Shown here one piece after another: positions 8,341 through 16,281 of a DNA stretch of 60,011 nucleotides; the first letter of the stretch is position 1, and each line of letters opens with the position of its first letter. Both the position numbers and the translations under genes were made by a program. Source of the stretch: Nocardia cyriacigeorgica (GTDB taxonomy: Bacteria > Actinomycetota > Actinomycetes > Mycobacteriales > Mycobacteriaceae); contig NZ_JAAGVC010000018.1 of the NCBI RefSeq assembly GCF_010858045.1, forward strand, positions 44,843-104,853, in the 5' to 3' direction. The notes under the pieces were generated by a model that saw only the letters and a list, made by a program, of their open reading frames with translations, searched no databases and was not told the origin of the DNA.

Positions 8341-9723
8341 GTGTTACTTCGACAGCTCGAGCCCAGGACAGCTCGCACCACCGCCGAGGTGATCAAGTTC
8401 GCACTGTGGCCCCTCGCGGTCATGACCGTGCTGAACAGGGTCCTCATCAAGGCTGTCAATGGTTTCGTCACAGACGATTATCGGCCCGTGTATCAGGCGT
8501 CGCTCGATTTCCTGAACGGTCGCGCGGTCTACACGGCCAATTTCGACTCGGTCGATCCGCACTACCTGTATCCGCCCAGCGGCACGCTGCTCATCGCGCC
8601 GATCGCGATCATCGACTACGAGAAGTCGCGCTGGCTGTTCATCCTGCTGAACGCCGTCGCCATCCTGATCGCCTGGTATCTGCTGCTTCGCCTGTTCAAC
8701 TACACGCTGAAGTCGATCGCCGCGCCCGCGCTGCTGCTGGCGATGTTCATGTCCGAGACGGTGATCAACACGCTGGTGTTCACCAACGTCAACGGGTGCC
8801 TGCTGCTGGCGGAGCTGCTGTTCATCATGCTGCTGTTGCAACGGCGGGATGTGTGGTCGGGGGCGATACTCGGCTTGACGATCGCGGTCAAACCCACGCT
8901 CGCGCCGCTGCTGCTGATCGCGGCGGCGCGCGGGCAGTGGAAGGTGTTCATCACCGCTCTCGGTGTGCCGCTGGCGCTCAACGCGATCGCCTGGCCGTTG
9001 ATGAAGGACGCGAGTTCCTTCCTCACCCGGACCGGCCCCTACATCCTGGAAACCCGCGACTACTTCAACAGCGCGATCTCCGGCAACGCCGAGTACTTCG
9101 GGCTGCCGCCGTGGCTGACCTGGACCATGCGGCTGGCCATGGGCGTCATCGTGGCGTTGACGCTGTGGCTGCTGTACCGCTACTACCGCGAGGACGAGCT
9201 CTTCTTCGTCTGCACCTCCTCCGGCGTGCTGCTGATCGCGTCCTGGCTGCTGTCGTCGCTGGGCCAGATGTACTACTCGATGCTGGTGTTCCCGTTCCTG
9301 ATGACGGTGGTGCTGCGCAACTCGGTGCTGCGCAACTGGCCGGCCTGGCTCGCCATTTTCGGGTTCCTCAGCTACGACAAATGGCTGTCGGATCGCTGGC
9401 AGAGCCTCGGCCGCAATATCGAATACCTGCGGATCACCTTCGGCTGGGGTCTGCTGCTGATCGTGGTGTTCTGCGTGCTCGGTGACCGCTATCTGGCCGC
9501 GCGCCGGGAAGGCCGGCTGAAGTTCGGGATCGATCCCGCGTGGATGGCCTCGGCGCCGGACCCGCGTGGACCGGCCGAGCCTGCGGCCGTGGCGTCCACC
9601 GGCACTATCGACGCCGAACAGCCGGGTTCACCCGCCGCACGCGCCGAGCGAATGCGCGATCGTGCCGAGGAAGCGGACAACGACACAGCGGCGGCGGAGG
9701 ACAAGCGCATTACCGTGGAGTGA
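8341..9723 (+). CDS. aftC: Alpha-(1->3)-arabinofuranosyltransferase AftC
   Basis: A 460-residue polytopic membrane enzyme of the GT-C class (DUF2029/GT87-like). It matches what I remember of M. tuberculosis AftC (Rv2673) along its length: NGFVTDDYRPVYQASLDF with the Asp45-Asp46 pair expected at the active site, VDPHYLYPPSGTLL, NTLVFTNVNGCLLLAE, TRDYFNSAISGN, and FGIDPAWM at the C-terminal end. AftC adds branching arabinose in arabinogalactan and lipoarabinomannan, using decaprenyl-phosphoryl-arabinose outside the membrane. The start is taken as GTG at 8341, since the reading frame stays open far upstream through the lipoprotein gene. A hydrophilic tail of about 50 residues follows. Its stop shares one base with the msrB start. 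Confidence 0.93.
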   Translation: MLLRQLEPRTARTTAEVIKFALWPLAVMTVLNRVLIKAVNGFVTDDYRPVYQASLDFLNGRAVYTANFDSVDPHYLYPPSGTLLIAPIAIIDYEKSRWLFILLNAVAILIAWYLLLRLFNYTLKSIAAPALLLAMFMSETVINTLVFTNVNGCLLLAELLFIMLLLQRRDVWSGAILGLTIAVKPTLAPLLLIAAARGQWKVFITALGVPLALNAIAWPLMKDASSFLTRTGPYILETRDYFNSAISGNAEYFGLPPWLTWTMRLAMGVIVALTLWLLYRYYREDELFFVCTSSGVLLIASWLLSSLGQMYYSMLVFPFLMTVVLRNSVLRNWPAWLAIFGFLSYDKWLSDRWQSLGRNIEYLRITFGWGLLLIVVFCVLGDRYLAARREGRLKFGIDPAWMASAPDPRGPAEPAAVASTGTIDAEQPGSPAARAERMRDRAEEADNDTAAAEDKRITVE

Positions 9724-10169
9724 TGAGCTCCGAATCGGATACCTCCCTGCCCGCCCCGCGGATCCAGCTGACGCCGCAGGAGTGGAAGGCCAAGCTCAGT
9801 CCCGAAGAGTTCGCGGTGCTGCGTGAGGCGGCCACCGAACGGCCCTTCGTCGGCGAATACACCGACACCAAGACCGAGGGCGTCTACACTTGCCGAGCCT
9901 GCGGCGCCGAACTGTTCCGCAGTACGGAAAAGTTCGACTCGCACTGCGGCTGGCCGTCGTTCTTCGATCCGGCCGACTCCGACGCGGTGATCCTGCGAGC
10001 GGACAATTCGCTCGGCATGCGCCGGGTCGAGGTGCTGTGCGCGACGTGCCACAGCCACCTCGGGCACGTCTTCGAGGGCGAGGGCTACCGGACACCCACC
10101 GACAAGCGGTACTGCATCAATTCCATCGCGCTGCGGCTGCACCCCTCGGACACCGCAACCCGCCAGTAA
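9723..10169 (+). CDS. msrB: Peptide-methionine (R)-S-oxide reductase MsrB
   Basis: A 148-residue MsrB that repairs R-methionine sulfoxide in oxidised proteins. Zinc ligands are in CRAC (near residue 58) and CATC (near 105). HCGWPSFFDP and SHLGHVFEGEG are family signatures, and the catalytic cysteine lies in RYCINSIALRLHP near the C-terminus. The ATG overlaps the aftC stop by one base (TGATG), indicating translational coupling. A perfect 15-bp hairpin lies downstream, between this gene and the convergent hemQ. Confidence 0.95.
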   Translation: MSSESDTSLPAPRIQLTPQEWKAKLSPEEFAVLREAATERPFVGEYTDTKTEGVYTCRACGAELFRSTEKFDSHCGWPSFFDPADSDAVILRADNSLGMRRVEVLCATCHSHLGHVFEGEGYRTPTDKRYCINSIALRLHPSDTATRQ

Positions 10170-10210
10170 CCCGACGTGCCGTGCGCAAACGGTACGCAAC
10201 CAGGCAGCGG

Positions 10211-10242
10211 CGCGCATGCCCCGAAAGTTCGGGGCATGCGCG
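10211..10242. terminator. Bidirectional hairpin terminator between msrB and hemQ
   Basis: A perfect inverted repeat: CGCGCATGCCCCGAA at 10211-10225 and its complement at 10228-10242, with a two-base gap. It sits between the stop codons of two convergent genes and would serve both. There is no U-tract, as is usual in GC-rich actinomycetes. Confidence 0.8.
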
Positions 10243-10251
10243 GTACTGGGT

Positions 10252-10947
10252 TCAGGGCAGCGCGGTCATCAGCTGCTCGACCTCGACGCGCGGGCCGGTG
10301 AAGAACGGTACTTCCTCGCGCACGTGCAGGCGGGCCTCGGTGGCGCGCAGATCGCGCATCAGGTCCACGATGCGGTGCAGTTCCGGGGCCTCGAAGGCCA
10401 GGATCCACTCGTAGTCGCCGAGCGCGAACGAGCTCACGGTGTTGGCTCGCACATCCGGGTAGCCGCGGGCGGCCTTGCCGTGATCGGCCAGCATCTTGCG
10501 GCGCTCCTCGTCGGGCAGCAGGTACCACTCGTAGGACCGCACGAACGGGTACACGCAGATGTAGTTGCCCGGGTCCTCGCCGGCCAGGAACGCCGGGATA
10601 TGGCTCTTGTTGAACTCGGCGGGCCGGTGGATGGCCACATTGCTCCACACCGGCGCGCTGGCCTTGCCGAGCGCGGTGGTGCGGCGGAAGTCGGCGTAAA
10701 CCGCCTGCAGATCTTCGACCCGTTCGGCGTGCGTCCACAGCATGAAGTCGGCATCGGCGCGCATACCAGCGACGTCGTAGATGCCGCGCAGCACCACCCC
10801 GCGATCGGCCAGCCCGTCGAAGAAGGCGCGCGCCTCCTTGATCGCCGCCTCCCGGTCGTCACCCAGCGCACCGGGTTGCACCTGGAACACCGAGAACATC
10901 AGGTACCGGATAGTCGAATTGAGAGCCTGGTAGTCGAGTCGCGCCAT
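10252..10947 (-). CDS. hemQ: Coproheme decarboxylase HemQ (chlorite dismutase-like)
   Basis: A 231-residue member of the chlorite dismutase-like family (Rv2676c homologue). HemQ performs the last step of the coproporphyrin-dependent heme route, two peroxide-driven decarboxylations of coproheme to heme b. YICVYPFVRSYEWYLLP holds the tyrosine expected to be oxidised during catalysis, and RKMLADHGKAARGYPDV supplies the proximal histidine region. LGDYEWILAFEAPELHRIVDLMR closes the fold. In M. tuberculosis hemQ follows hemY directly; here a metal-sensor and transporter pair on the opposite strand separates them. Confidence 0.94.
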   Translation of the reverse strand: MARLDYQALNSTIRYLMFSVFQVQPGALGDDREAAIKEARAFFDGLADRGVVLRGIYDVAGMRADADFMLWTHAERVEDLQAVYADFRRTTALGKASAPVWSNVAIHRPAEFNKSHIPAFLAGEDPGNYICVYPFVRSYEWYLLPDEERRKMLADHGKAARGYPDVRANTVSSFALGDYEWILAFEAPELHRIVDLMRDLRATEARLHVREEVPFFTGPRVEVEQLMTALP

Positions 10948-11184
10948 ACCCCCATCGTGCCACTCGGCGCTTTTCCCGCCGCCGCCATCCCCGCCCGGAC
11001 GTCGTGCCGCGCCGCGCGCCGGACCGAGCGCGAGACGTGTGCTGCCGAAGGCCGACTCGGCAACCCCGTGACCGCGCCCCAGCGAACAGGGCGCGCGGCG
11101 ATCCGGTCGTGCGACGGCCGACGAGCAAGCGCAGCATCAATGTTCACTATTTTCTGAATACAGATTTCCATGTACTGTTCGGGT

Positions 11185-11514
11185 ATGGAGACCTCGCTGC
11201 ATCACGATGCATTGGCCCGGTTCGGTCATGCGTTGTCCGACCCGACGCGCACCCGAATCCTGCTGAGCCTGCGTGAAGGTCCCGGCTATCCGTCGGAGCT
11301 GGCCGAGCAGATCGGGGTCACGCGGCAGATTCTGTCCAACCATCTGGCGTGCTTGCGCGGATGCGGGCTGGTGGTCGCCGTGCCGGAAGGGCGGCGCAAC
11401 CGCTACGAGCTGGCCGATGCCAGGATTTCGGCCGCACTGTCTGATCTGCTCGGATTGGTGCTTGTCGTGGATCCGGCCTGCTGCCCAGCCGCCGATACCC
11501 AGGAGTGCTGCTGA
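11185..11514 (+). CDS. CmtR-like ArsR/SmtB metal-sensing repressor
   Basis: A 109-residue winged-helix repressor. The core HALSDPTRTRILLSLREGPGYPSELAEQIGVTRQILSNHLACLRGCGLVV closely follows M. tuberculosis CmtR, the Cd(II)/Pb(II) sensor. The two DNA-helix cysteines in CLRGCG match CmtR Cys57 and Cys61, and the C-terminal DPACC can supply the third ligand (Cys102 in CmtR). Two or three further cysteines end the protein (TQECC). The start is taken as ATG 11185; an in-frame ATG at 11170 would add five residues. The stop shares a base with the transporter start (TGATG). The AT-richer stretch at 11145-11184 is the likely promoter and operator, with an imperfect GAATACAG/CTGTTC dyad. Confidence 0.87.
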   Translation: METSLHHDALARFGHALSDPTRTRILLSLREGPGYPSELAEQIGVTRQILSNHLACLRGCGLVVAVPEGRRNRYELADARISAALSDLLGLVLVVDPACCPAADTQECC

Positions 11515-12212
11515 TGGATTCGCCGGGAACGCCGACCGCGCGGGCGAAGCCGAGCGCGAGCCGGAAAGCGGTGCTGGCGCGGCGGATTCGCTGGTTCGTC
11601 GCGGCGACCATCGCCTACAACGTGGTCGAGGCGATTATCGCGCTCACCGAGGGCGCACGGGTGTCGTCGACCGCGCTGATCGGGTTCGGGCTGGATTCGG
11701 TGATCGAAGTCTCCTCTGCGGCCGCCGTGGCGTGGCAATTCGCCGGACGCGACCCAGCGAAACGGGAGAAGCTCGCCCTGCGGGTCATCGCGTTCTCCTT
11801 CTTCGCCCTCGCCGCCTACGTCACCGTCGAGTCGATCCGCGGCCTGCTCGGCATGGGCGACGCCGAGCACTCCCCGATCGGCATCGGACTCGCCGCCGTG
11901 AGCCTGGTCGTCATGCCGGTGCTGTCCTGGGCGCAACGCCGCGCCGGCCGTGAGCTCGGCTCGGCCTCCGCCGTCGCCGATTCCAAACAGACCCTGCTGT
12001 GCACGTACCTGTCGGCAGTGCTGCTCGTCGGCCTGCTGCTCAACAGCCTGTTCGGCTGGTCGTGGGCCGACCCGATCGCAGCCCTCGTCATCGCCGCCAT
12101 CGCGGTGAAAGAAGGCCGCAACGCCTGGAAGGGCGACACCTGCTGCCCCGCACCGGCCGCGGCGCTCGCCACGAGGGGATCCGCAGGGCACGACTGCGAA
12201 TGCTGCGACTGA
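11514..12212 (+). CDS. Small cation transporter (CDF-like) with cysteine-rich tail
   Basis: A 232-residue membrane protein with about six predicted helices, resembling cation diffusion facilitators but lacking the usual C-terminal cytoplasmic domain. The helix-2 motif is GFGLDSVIEVSS (Asp and Glu) and the helix-5 motif is SKQTLLCTYLSA, with Cys where many CDF proteins have His or Asp. The tail is rich in cysteine (DTCCP and CECCD) and includes GHD, suggesting soft-metal binding. It overlaps the CmtR-like repressor by one base, so Cd, Pb or Zn export is the most likely job. The transport direction and ion are inferred from context. Confidence 0.82.
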   Translation: MDSPGTPTARAKPSASRKAVLARRIRWFVAATIAYNVVEAIIALTEGARVSSTALIGFGLDSVIEVSSAAAVAWQFAGRDPAKREKLALRVIAFSFFALAAYVTVESIRGLLGMGDAEHSPIGIGLAAVSLVVMPVLSWAQRRAGRELGSASAVADSKQTLLCTYLSAVLLVGLLLNSLFGWSWADPIAALVIAAIAVKEGRNAWKGDTCCPAPAAALATRGSAGHDCECCD

Positions 12213-12435
12213 CGTCTCCGGCATTCCTTCCCCTGCCGCACGCGCTTCGGGAAGCACTCGCCTAGATCATCGTCTCCGCATCGGCTTCACCGGCCAGGAG
12301 CTCCCCGGACACTGCCGCTTCCTCCCCGACACCATGGCCGCCGGGAGATTTCGCCGCGCTGACTCGCCCCACCACGAGACGAGCCGCAGCGGCAGACGCC
12401 CGGCCAGGCGAGCGCCGCAGCGATATGGCGGGCGG

Positions 12436-13779
12436 TCAGGTGAGCGCTGCCGCGATATGCCGGGCGGCGGTGGTGGCGGAGGCGACGCAGGCGGGGACGC
12501 CGACGCCGTGCAGGTAGGCGCCGGTGATGGCGAGGGTGTCGAATTCGGCTGTGGCGGATTCGATCTCGGCGATGCGGCTGGTGTGGCCGGGGGCGTATTG
12601 GGCGAGGGCGCCGGGCCAGCGTTGGACGGTGGCCGAGAGTGGGGAGATGGGGACGCCGGTGACGGTGGCGAGGTCGGCGACGGCGGCGGCGACGAGTTCG
12701 CCGTCCGGCCAGGACAGCACGGCGTCATCGCCGAATTTGCCGAAGGAGGCGCGGACCAGCGCGATCTCGCGGGCGGCCAGATGCGGCCATTTGCGGCTGG
12801 ACAGGGTGAAGGCCTTGGCGCTCAACGGTTCTCCGGTGGCGACGAGGATGCCGGAGTTCTGCGGCAGCGGGGTGTCGCGCGGGAGGGCGAGTGCGACCAG
12901 GGCCGAGGAGGAGAGCTCGATTCCGGCCAGCGCCGACGACGCGGCGGGCGCTTCCGCAGCGAGCAGGCGGGCAGTCACCGGGGCGGGCGTGGCGAGGACG
13001 ACGGCGTCCACCGCACCCACCGGTTCGAGCTGCCACCCCGTCGCCGTCCTGGTGAGTTCGGTGGCTTCCGCGGTCACGAACGTCGCGCCGGATCGTTGCG
13101 CGAGCGCTTCGAGCAGGACCTGATAGCCGTCGCGGATTCCGCCGAAGACGGGTGCATCCGATGGTGGCGGCAGGGCCGCGGTGACGGCGGCGGTGAGGCT
13201 GGGGGCGCCGTTGTCGAGAGCGGCGGCCAGACCAGGCAGGGCCGCGCGCACCCCGATGGATCGTGAGCTGCCCGCGTACACCCCGCCGAGCAGCGGATCG
13301 ACGCTGCGGTCAGCGACTTCCGCACCGAACCGGTCGGCCACCAGGCTGTACACGTCGATGTCGGAGCCAGGCTGCCAGCTGAATGGCCGTTCGGGTTCTG
13401 TGGCGACCTGTTGCAGGGTTTCCTCGGACACCAGTCCGCGCAGCGTGTCGGCATCGGATGGGATTCCCATCAGCGTCCGGGCAGGCAGTGGGTGTGTGCT
13501 CCCCTCGGCCCAGATCAGCGGACGCAGCCCCGCCGGGCGCACCAACTGATCGTCGAGCCCGAGCTCCGCCAGCAGTGCGATGACCTCGGGCCGCCGCCCG
13601 ACGAACGCCTCGGCACCCAGATCGACCGGATCCCCGTTGATCTCACCGGTGTAGAGAATGCCGCCGAGCCGCTCCCCCCGCTCTACCACGACGATCTCGG
13701 CCTGCGGCCCGAGCAGCCCACGCAACCGATACGCCGAAACCAGCCCGCTGATACCACCGCCGACGACCGCGATTCTCAT
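12436..13779 (-). CDS. hemY: Coproporphyrinogen III oxidase HemY/CgoX
   Basis: A 447-residue FAD-dependent oxidase. The N-terminus is a dinucleotide-binding motif, MRIAVVGGGISGLVSAYRL, with the acidic end VVVERGERLGG. LGAEAFVGRRPEV, VYAGSSRSIGVRAALPGL and the C-terminal FDTLAITGAYLHGVGVPACV match the protoporphyrinogen/coproporphyrinogen oxidase family. In actinobacteria this enzyme oxidises coproporphyrinogen III to coproporphyrin III. Upstream readings to 14088 are open but the family start is clearly at 13779. Together with hemE and hemQ it gives most of the late heme pathway in this window; ferrochelatase is not here. Confidence 0.93.
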   Translation of the reverse strand: MRIAVVGGGISGLVSAYRLRGLLGPQAEIVVVERGERLGGILYTGEINGDPVDLGAEAFVGRRPEVIALLAELGLDDQLVRPAGLRPLIWAEGSTHPLPARTLMGIPSDADTLRGLVSEETLQQVATEPERPFSWQPGSDIDVYSLVADRFGAEVADRSVDPLLGGVYAGSSRSIGVRAALPGLAAALDNGAPSLTAAVTAALPPPSDAPVFGGIRDGYQVLLEALAQRSGATFVTAEATELTRTATGWQLEPVGAVDAVVLATPAPVTARLLAAEAPAASSALAGIELSSSALVALALPRDTPLPQNSGILVATGEPLSAKAFTLSSRKWPHLAAREIALVRASFGKFGDDAVLSWPDGELVAAAVADLATVTGVPISPLSATVQRWPGALAQYAPGHTSRIAEIESATAEFDTLAITGAYLHGVGVPACVASATTAARHIAAALT

Positions 13780-13924
13780 ACCGACGACGGTAATCCCCGC
13801 CCGTGACCGGCCGTCACGGTGGTCGGCGAAACCGCTGGTCACCGCATTGGCGACGCGGTGAGGATCACAGCCTGCGCGCGGCACCCGGCGACGCGACGGT
13901 CGAGCCGCGGACGCCCCGGCAGAG

Positions 13925-14146
13925 CTATCCCGGCATGGACGGGTTGTTCGAGTAGGGCGACCGTTCGATGGGTCTATTGCGCCGCCAGTATCGGCGCACA
14001 CCGCGCAGCTCCCGCGACACCCGCGCCGCCCGGGCGGCCGTCGCCGCAGCACGTTCGCCACTAGCCTCGTCCGACTCGACGGCCCCACTTTCCTCCCGCG
14101 CCGGCGCCTCGGATTTTGTTGCGCCCCAACCGAAAATCCGTCTCAT
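13925..14146 (-). CDS. Small basic hypothetical protein, possibly leaderless
   Basis: A possible 73-residue protein, MRRIFGWGATKSE at the start, with an acidic middle (ESGAVESDEASGERAA) and a basic end (RGVRRYWRRNRPIERSPYSNNP). I do not recognise a family. It fills part of a 578-base gap between hemY and hmp. No ribosome site is visible, but TAAGAT (14153-14158 on the opposite reading) lies about seven bases before the ATG, which would fit a leaderless transcript. Two direct repeats lie further upstream. A real gene is plausible but not secure. Confidence 0.4.
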   Translation of the reverse strand: MRRIFGWGATKSEAPAREESGAVESDEASGERAAATAARAARVSRELRGVRRYWRRNRPIERSPYSNNPSMPG

Positions 14147-14159
14147 GCGGTGATCTTAT

Positions 14160-14192
14160 GGCAGACCACCGACAGATTCGGCCGACCACCGA
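14160..14192. repeat. Pair of 13-base direct repeats upstream of small ORF
   Basis: GGCAGACCACCGA at 14160-14172 and GGCCGACCACCGA at 14180-14192 differ at one base and are spaced 20 bases apart, about two helical turns. They lie just upstream of the TAAGAT element before the small minus-strand ORF. This is the layout expected for an activator or dimer-pair binding site; no regulator is known. Confidence 0.4.
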
Positions 14193-14242
14193 ATCGCAGG
14201 CCAGGGTCGGCACAGTCCACCGGCGCCGAGAAATCTGCGACG

Positions 14243-14272
14243 GCCCCGTGACCACCAGATCGGCCACGGGGC
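14243..14272. terminator. Hairpin terminator downstream of hmp
   Basis: GCCCCGTG at 14243-14250 pairs with CACGGGGC at 14265-14272 around a 14-base loop. It lies 86 bases beyond the hmp stop in the direction of hmp transcription and is the best terminator candidate for the nsrR-hmp unit. Confidence 0.45.
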
Positions 14273-14357
14273 GCCGTCATGCGTGTTTTCGGTCAGGGTT
14301 TCCGAGCCCTGATGTCAGGCCCGGCCGCGCTCAGTCGCGGCGACGGCGGGAACCCGC

Positions 14358-15599
14358 TCAGACCGGGCAGACGCCGGTCCGCCAATCGGTCGGGGTGAAC
14401 TGTTCGATGTGCACCCGATCGCTCGGGACGCCCACGGCTGTCAGCTGGGAGCGGACCGCATCCAAGAATCCGTCCGCTCCGCAGACGTAAATGTCCGCGT
14501 CGGCGGGGAGGGTGATCGTGGACAAGTCCAGTAGGCCCTGGTGGGCTTCGCCCGCCTCGTCTTGGTACCAGAGTTCGAGGGTGGCCGCGTCGAGGCGGTC
14601 GATGAGGGTGCGCATGCGGTTCAGCAGGGGATGGGTGCGTGGGGTGCGGTCGGCGTGCAGGGCCAGGACGGTCCGGGGTGATCGGTGGGCGGCCAGGTAT
14701 TCGAGGGTGCCGATCATCGGGGTGATGCCGATGCCAGCGGAGATGAGGACCAGTGGGGTGGTCGCGTCGGTGTCGACGGTCAGGTCGCCGAAGGGCAGGG
14801 TGATCTCGAGGTGGTCGCCGGTGGTGAGGTTGTCGTGCAACCAGCTCGACACCTCGCCGGCGGGACAGCCCGCGACAGCGTCCACGCGTTTGACGGCGAA
14901 CGTCAGCTTTCCTTCGCCCGGGTTGTTGACCAGGCTGTACTGGCGTAGCTGACGCGCACCGTCGGGCAACCGGACGCCGACCGAAACATACTGCCCCGGC
15001 AGGAATTCCGGGAACGGCGCGGAGGGATCAGCCGACTCGACAGTGAAGATCGCAGCACCGGCCGGATCGTCCTCACGTCCCACGACCACCGCGTCCCGGA
15101 ACACATCGCCGGGTTCGACACCGGCCGCCACATACAGCTGTTTCTCCAGGTCGATCAGCGAGTCCGCCATCAACCAGTAGACGCGATCCCAGGCGGCCGC
15201 CACCGGGTCGGTGACCACGTCGGCGCCGAGCACTTCGACGATCGCGGCGAACAGATTGTCGTGCACCACCTGGTACTGATCGGCGGTGATGCCGAGCGAT
15301 GCGTGCTTGTGCCCGATCCGCGACAGCATGGCCGACGGGTGCGGCAGCTGCGGATCGACCAGGTAGGTGGCGAAGGACGCGACGGAGGCGGCGAGCGCAC
15401 GCTGCTGGGAACCCTGCGCCTGGTTGCCACGGTTGAACAGATCACGGATCAATTCGGGATGGTTGCCGAACAGCCGGCGATAGAAGGCCGTGGTGATCTC
15501 GTCGATATGGGCACCGACCAAGGGCAGGGTGGCGCGGATCGTTTCGGCATGCTCGGGGTCGAGTTCGGGTAGGGCACGGACGACGCTGTCGGTGTTCAC
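14358..15599 (-). CDS. hmp: Flavohemoglobin, nitric oxide dioxygenase Hmp
   Basis: A 413-residue flavohemoglobin. The globin domain (about 1-140) contains FYRRLFGNHPELIRDLFNRGNQ, the proximal-histidine region RIGHKHASLGI and YQVVHDNLFAAI. The FAD domain carries RQLRQYSLVNNPG and the NAD domain LVLISAGIGITPMIGTLEYL, with YVCGADGFLDAVRSQL near the end. The enzyme converts NO and O2 to nitrate using NAD(P)H. The GTG at 15599 has AAGGAAAG upstream and overlaps the nsrR stop by four bases (GTGA), so the two are coupled and hmp is probably controlled by the NsrR-like gene. Confidence 0.94.
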   Translation of the reverse strand: MNTDSVVRALPELDPEHAETIRATLPLVGAHIDEITTAFYRRLFGNHPELIRDLFNRGNQAQGSQQRALAASVASFATYLVDPQLPHPSAMLSRIGHKHASLGITADQYQVVHDNLFAAIVEVLGADVVTDPVAAAWDRVYWLMADSLIDLEKQLYVAAGVEPGDVFRDAVVVGREDDPAGAAIFTVESADPSAPFPEFLPGQYVSVGVRLPDGARQLRQYSLVNNPGEGKLTFAVKRVDAVAGCPAGEVSSWLHDNLTTGDHLEITLPFGDLTVDTDATTPLVLISAGIGITPMIGTLEYLAAHRSPRTVLALHADRTPRTHPLLNRMRTLIDRLDAATLELWYQDEAGEAHQGLLDLSTITLPADADIYVCGADGFLDAVRSQLTAVGVPSDRVHIEQFTPTDWRTGVCPV

Positions 15600-16069
15600 T
15601 GACTTTCCTTTACCTCGGAACCACCGCCCACCGAGGGAATGGTGAGCAGATGCAGCAATTCGACGGCAGGTCCGGTGACGAGATCGGTGACCGTATAACG
15701 ATCCAATTCTCGATAGAACGCTTCCTTGGCGTCCGCGAGAATTCGGCGCAACCGGCAGGAACCGGCGAGCGGACAGGGATGATCGCCCTCGCACAGCACA
15801 ACTTCGCGGTCACCTTCCAGGGCACGCACCAGCGCGCCGACCGACGCGCCGCGCCCGGTCTCGGTGATGAACAACCCACCGGAGCGGCCACGCTGCGCCT
15901 GCACGAAACCCAGCTCGACCAGTTGCGTCACCGCTTTCGCCACATGACGTTCGGACGCGTTGACCTGCCGGGCGATCAACCGAGTGGTGACCCGGTTATC
16001 GGCCTCGTCACTCACCGCCAACCGCATCAGGGCCCGGAGCCCGATATCGGTCAAGCGAGTCAGCTGCAT
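15596..16069 (-). CDS. nsrR: Rrf2-family regulator, NsrR-like nitric oxide sensor
   Basis: A 157-residue Rrf2 protein. The HTH lies in residues 25-60 (TRLIARQVNASERHVAKAVTQLVELGFV) with the wing GRSGGLFI. The three cysteines in CEGDHPCPLAGSC have the C-x5-C-x5-C spacing of NsrR [4Fe-4S] cluster ligands. NsrR represses hmp and releases DNA when NO damages the cluster. The overlap with hmp supports this. A TCCGGA dyad lies just upstream of the start. Confidence 0.9.
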   Translation of the reverse strand: MQLTRLTDIGLRALMRLAVSDEADNRVTTRLIARQVNASERHVAKAVTQLVELGFVQAQRGRSGGLFITETGRGASVGALVRALEGDREVVLCEGDHPCPLAGSCRLRRILADAKEAFYRELDRYTVTDLVTGPAVELLHLLTIPSVGGGSEVKESQ

Positions 16070-16095
16070 GGCATCGACGCTACCGAGCCCGGGAC

Positions 16096-16114
16096 TCCGG
16101 AAACCAATTCCGGA
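16096..16114. promoter_or_regulatory. Dyad in the nsrR-hmp promoter region
   Basis: TCCGGA at 16096-16101 and 16109-16114, seven bases apart, 27-45 bases upstream of the nsrR ATG, followed by an AT-richer stretch containing CGAATTCG at 16133-16140. These could be operator or promoter parts, but neither clearly matches a known NsrR site. Confidence 0.3.
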
Positions 16115-16281
16115 CGGGTGTTCTTAATTACGCGAATTCGTGCGGTTTTTAGGCGCCGGATCAGGGCATGCGGCAATGCGGTATCAATCGCCGGAAATTG
16201 CTGCTACGCCGTGGAATCGGTATCGCAGAAAGGCATTCCGCCCCGGCGCGATCAGTGCAACGCGACGGGCTGCGGCGGACG

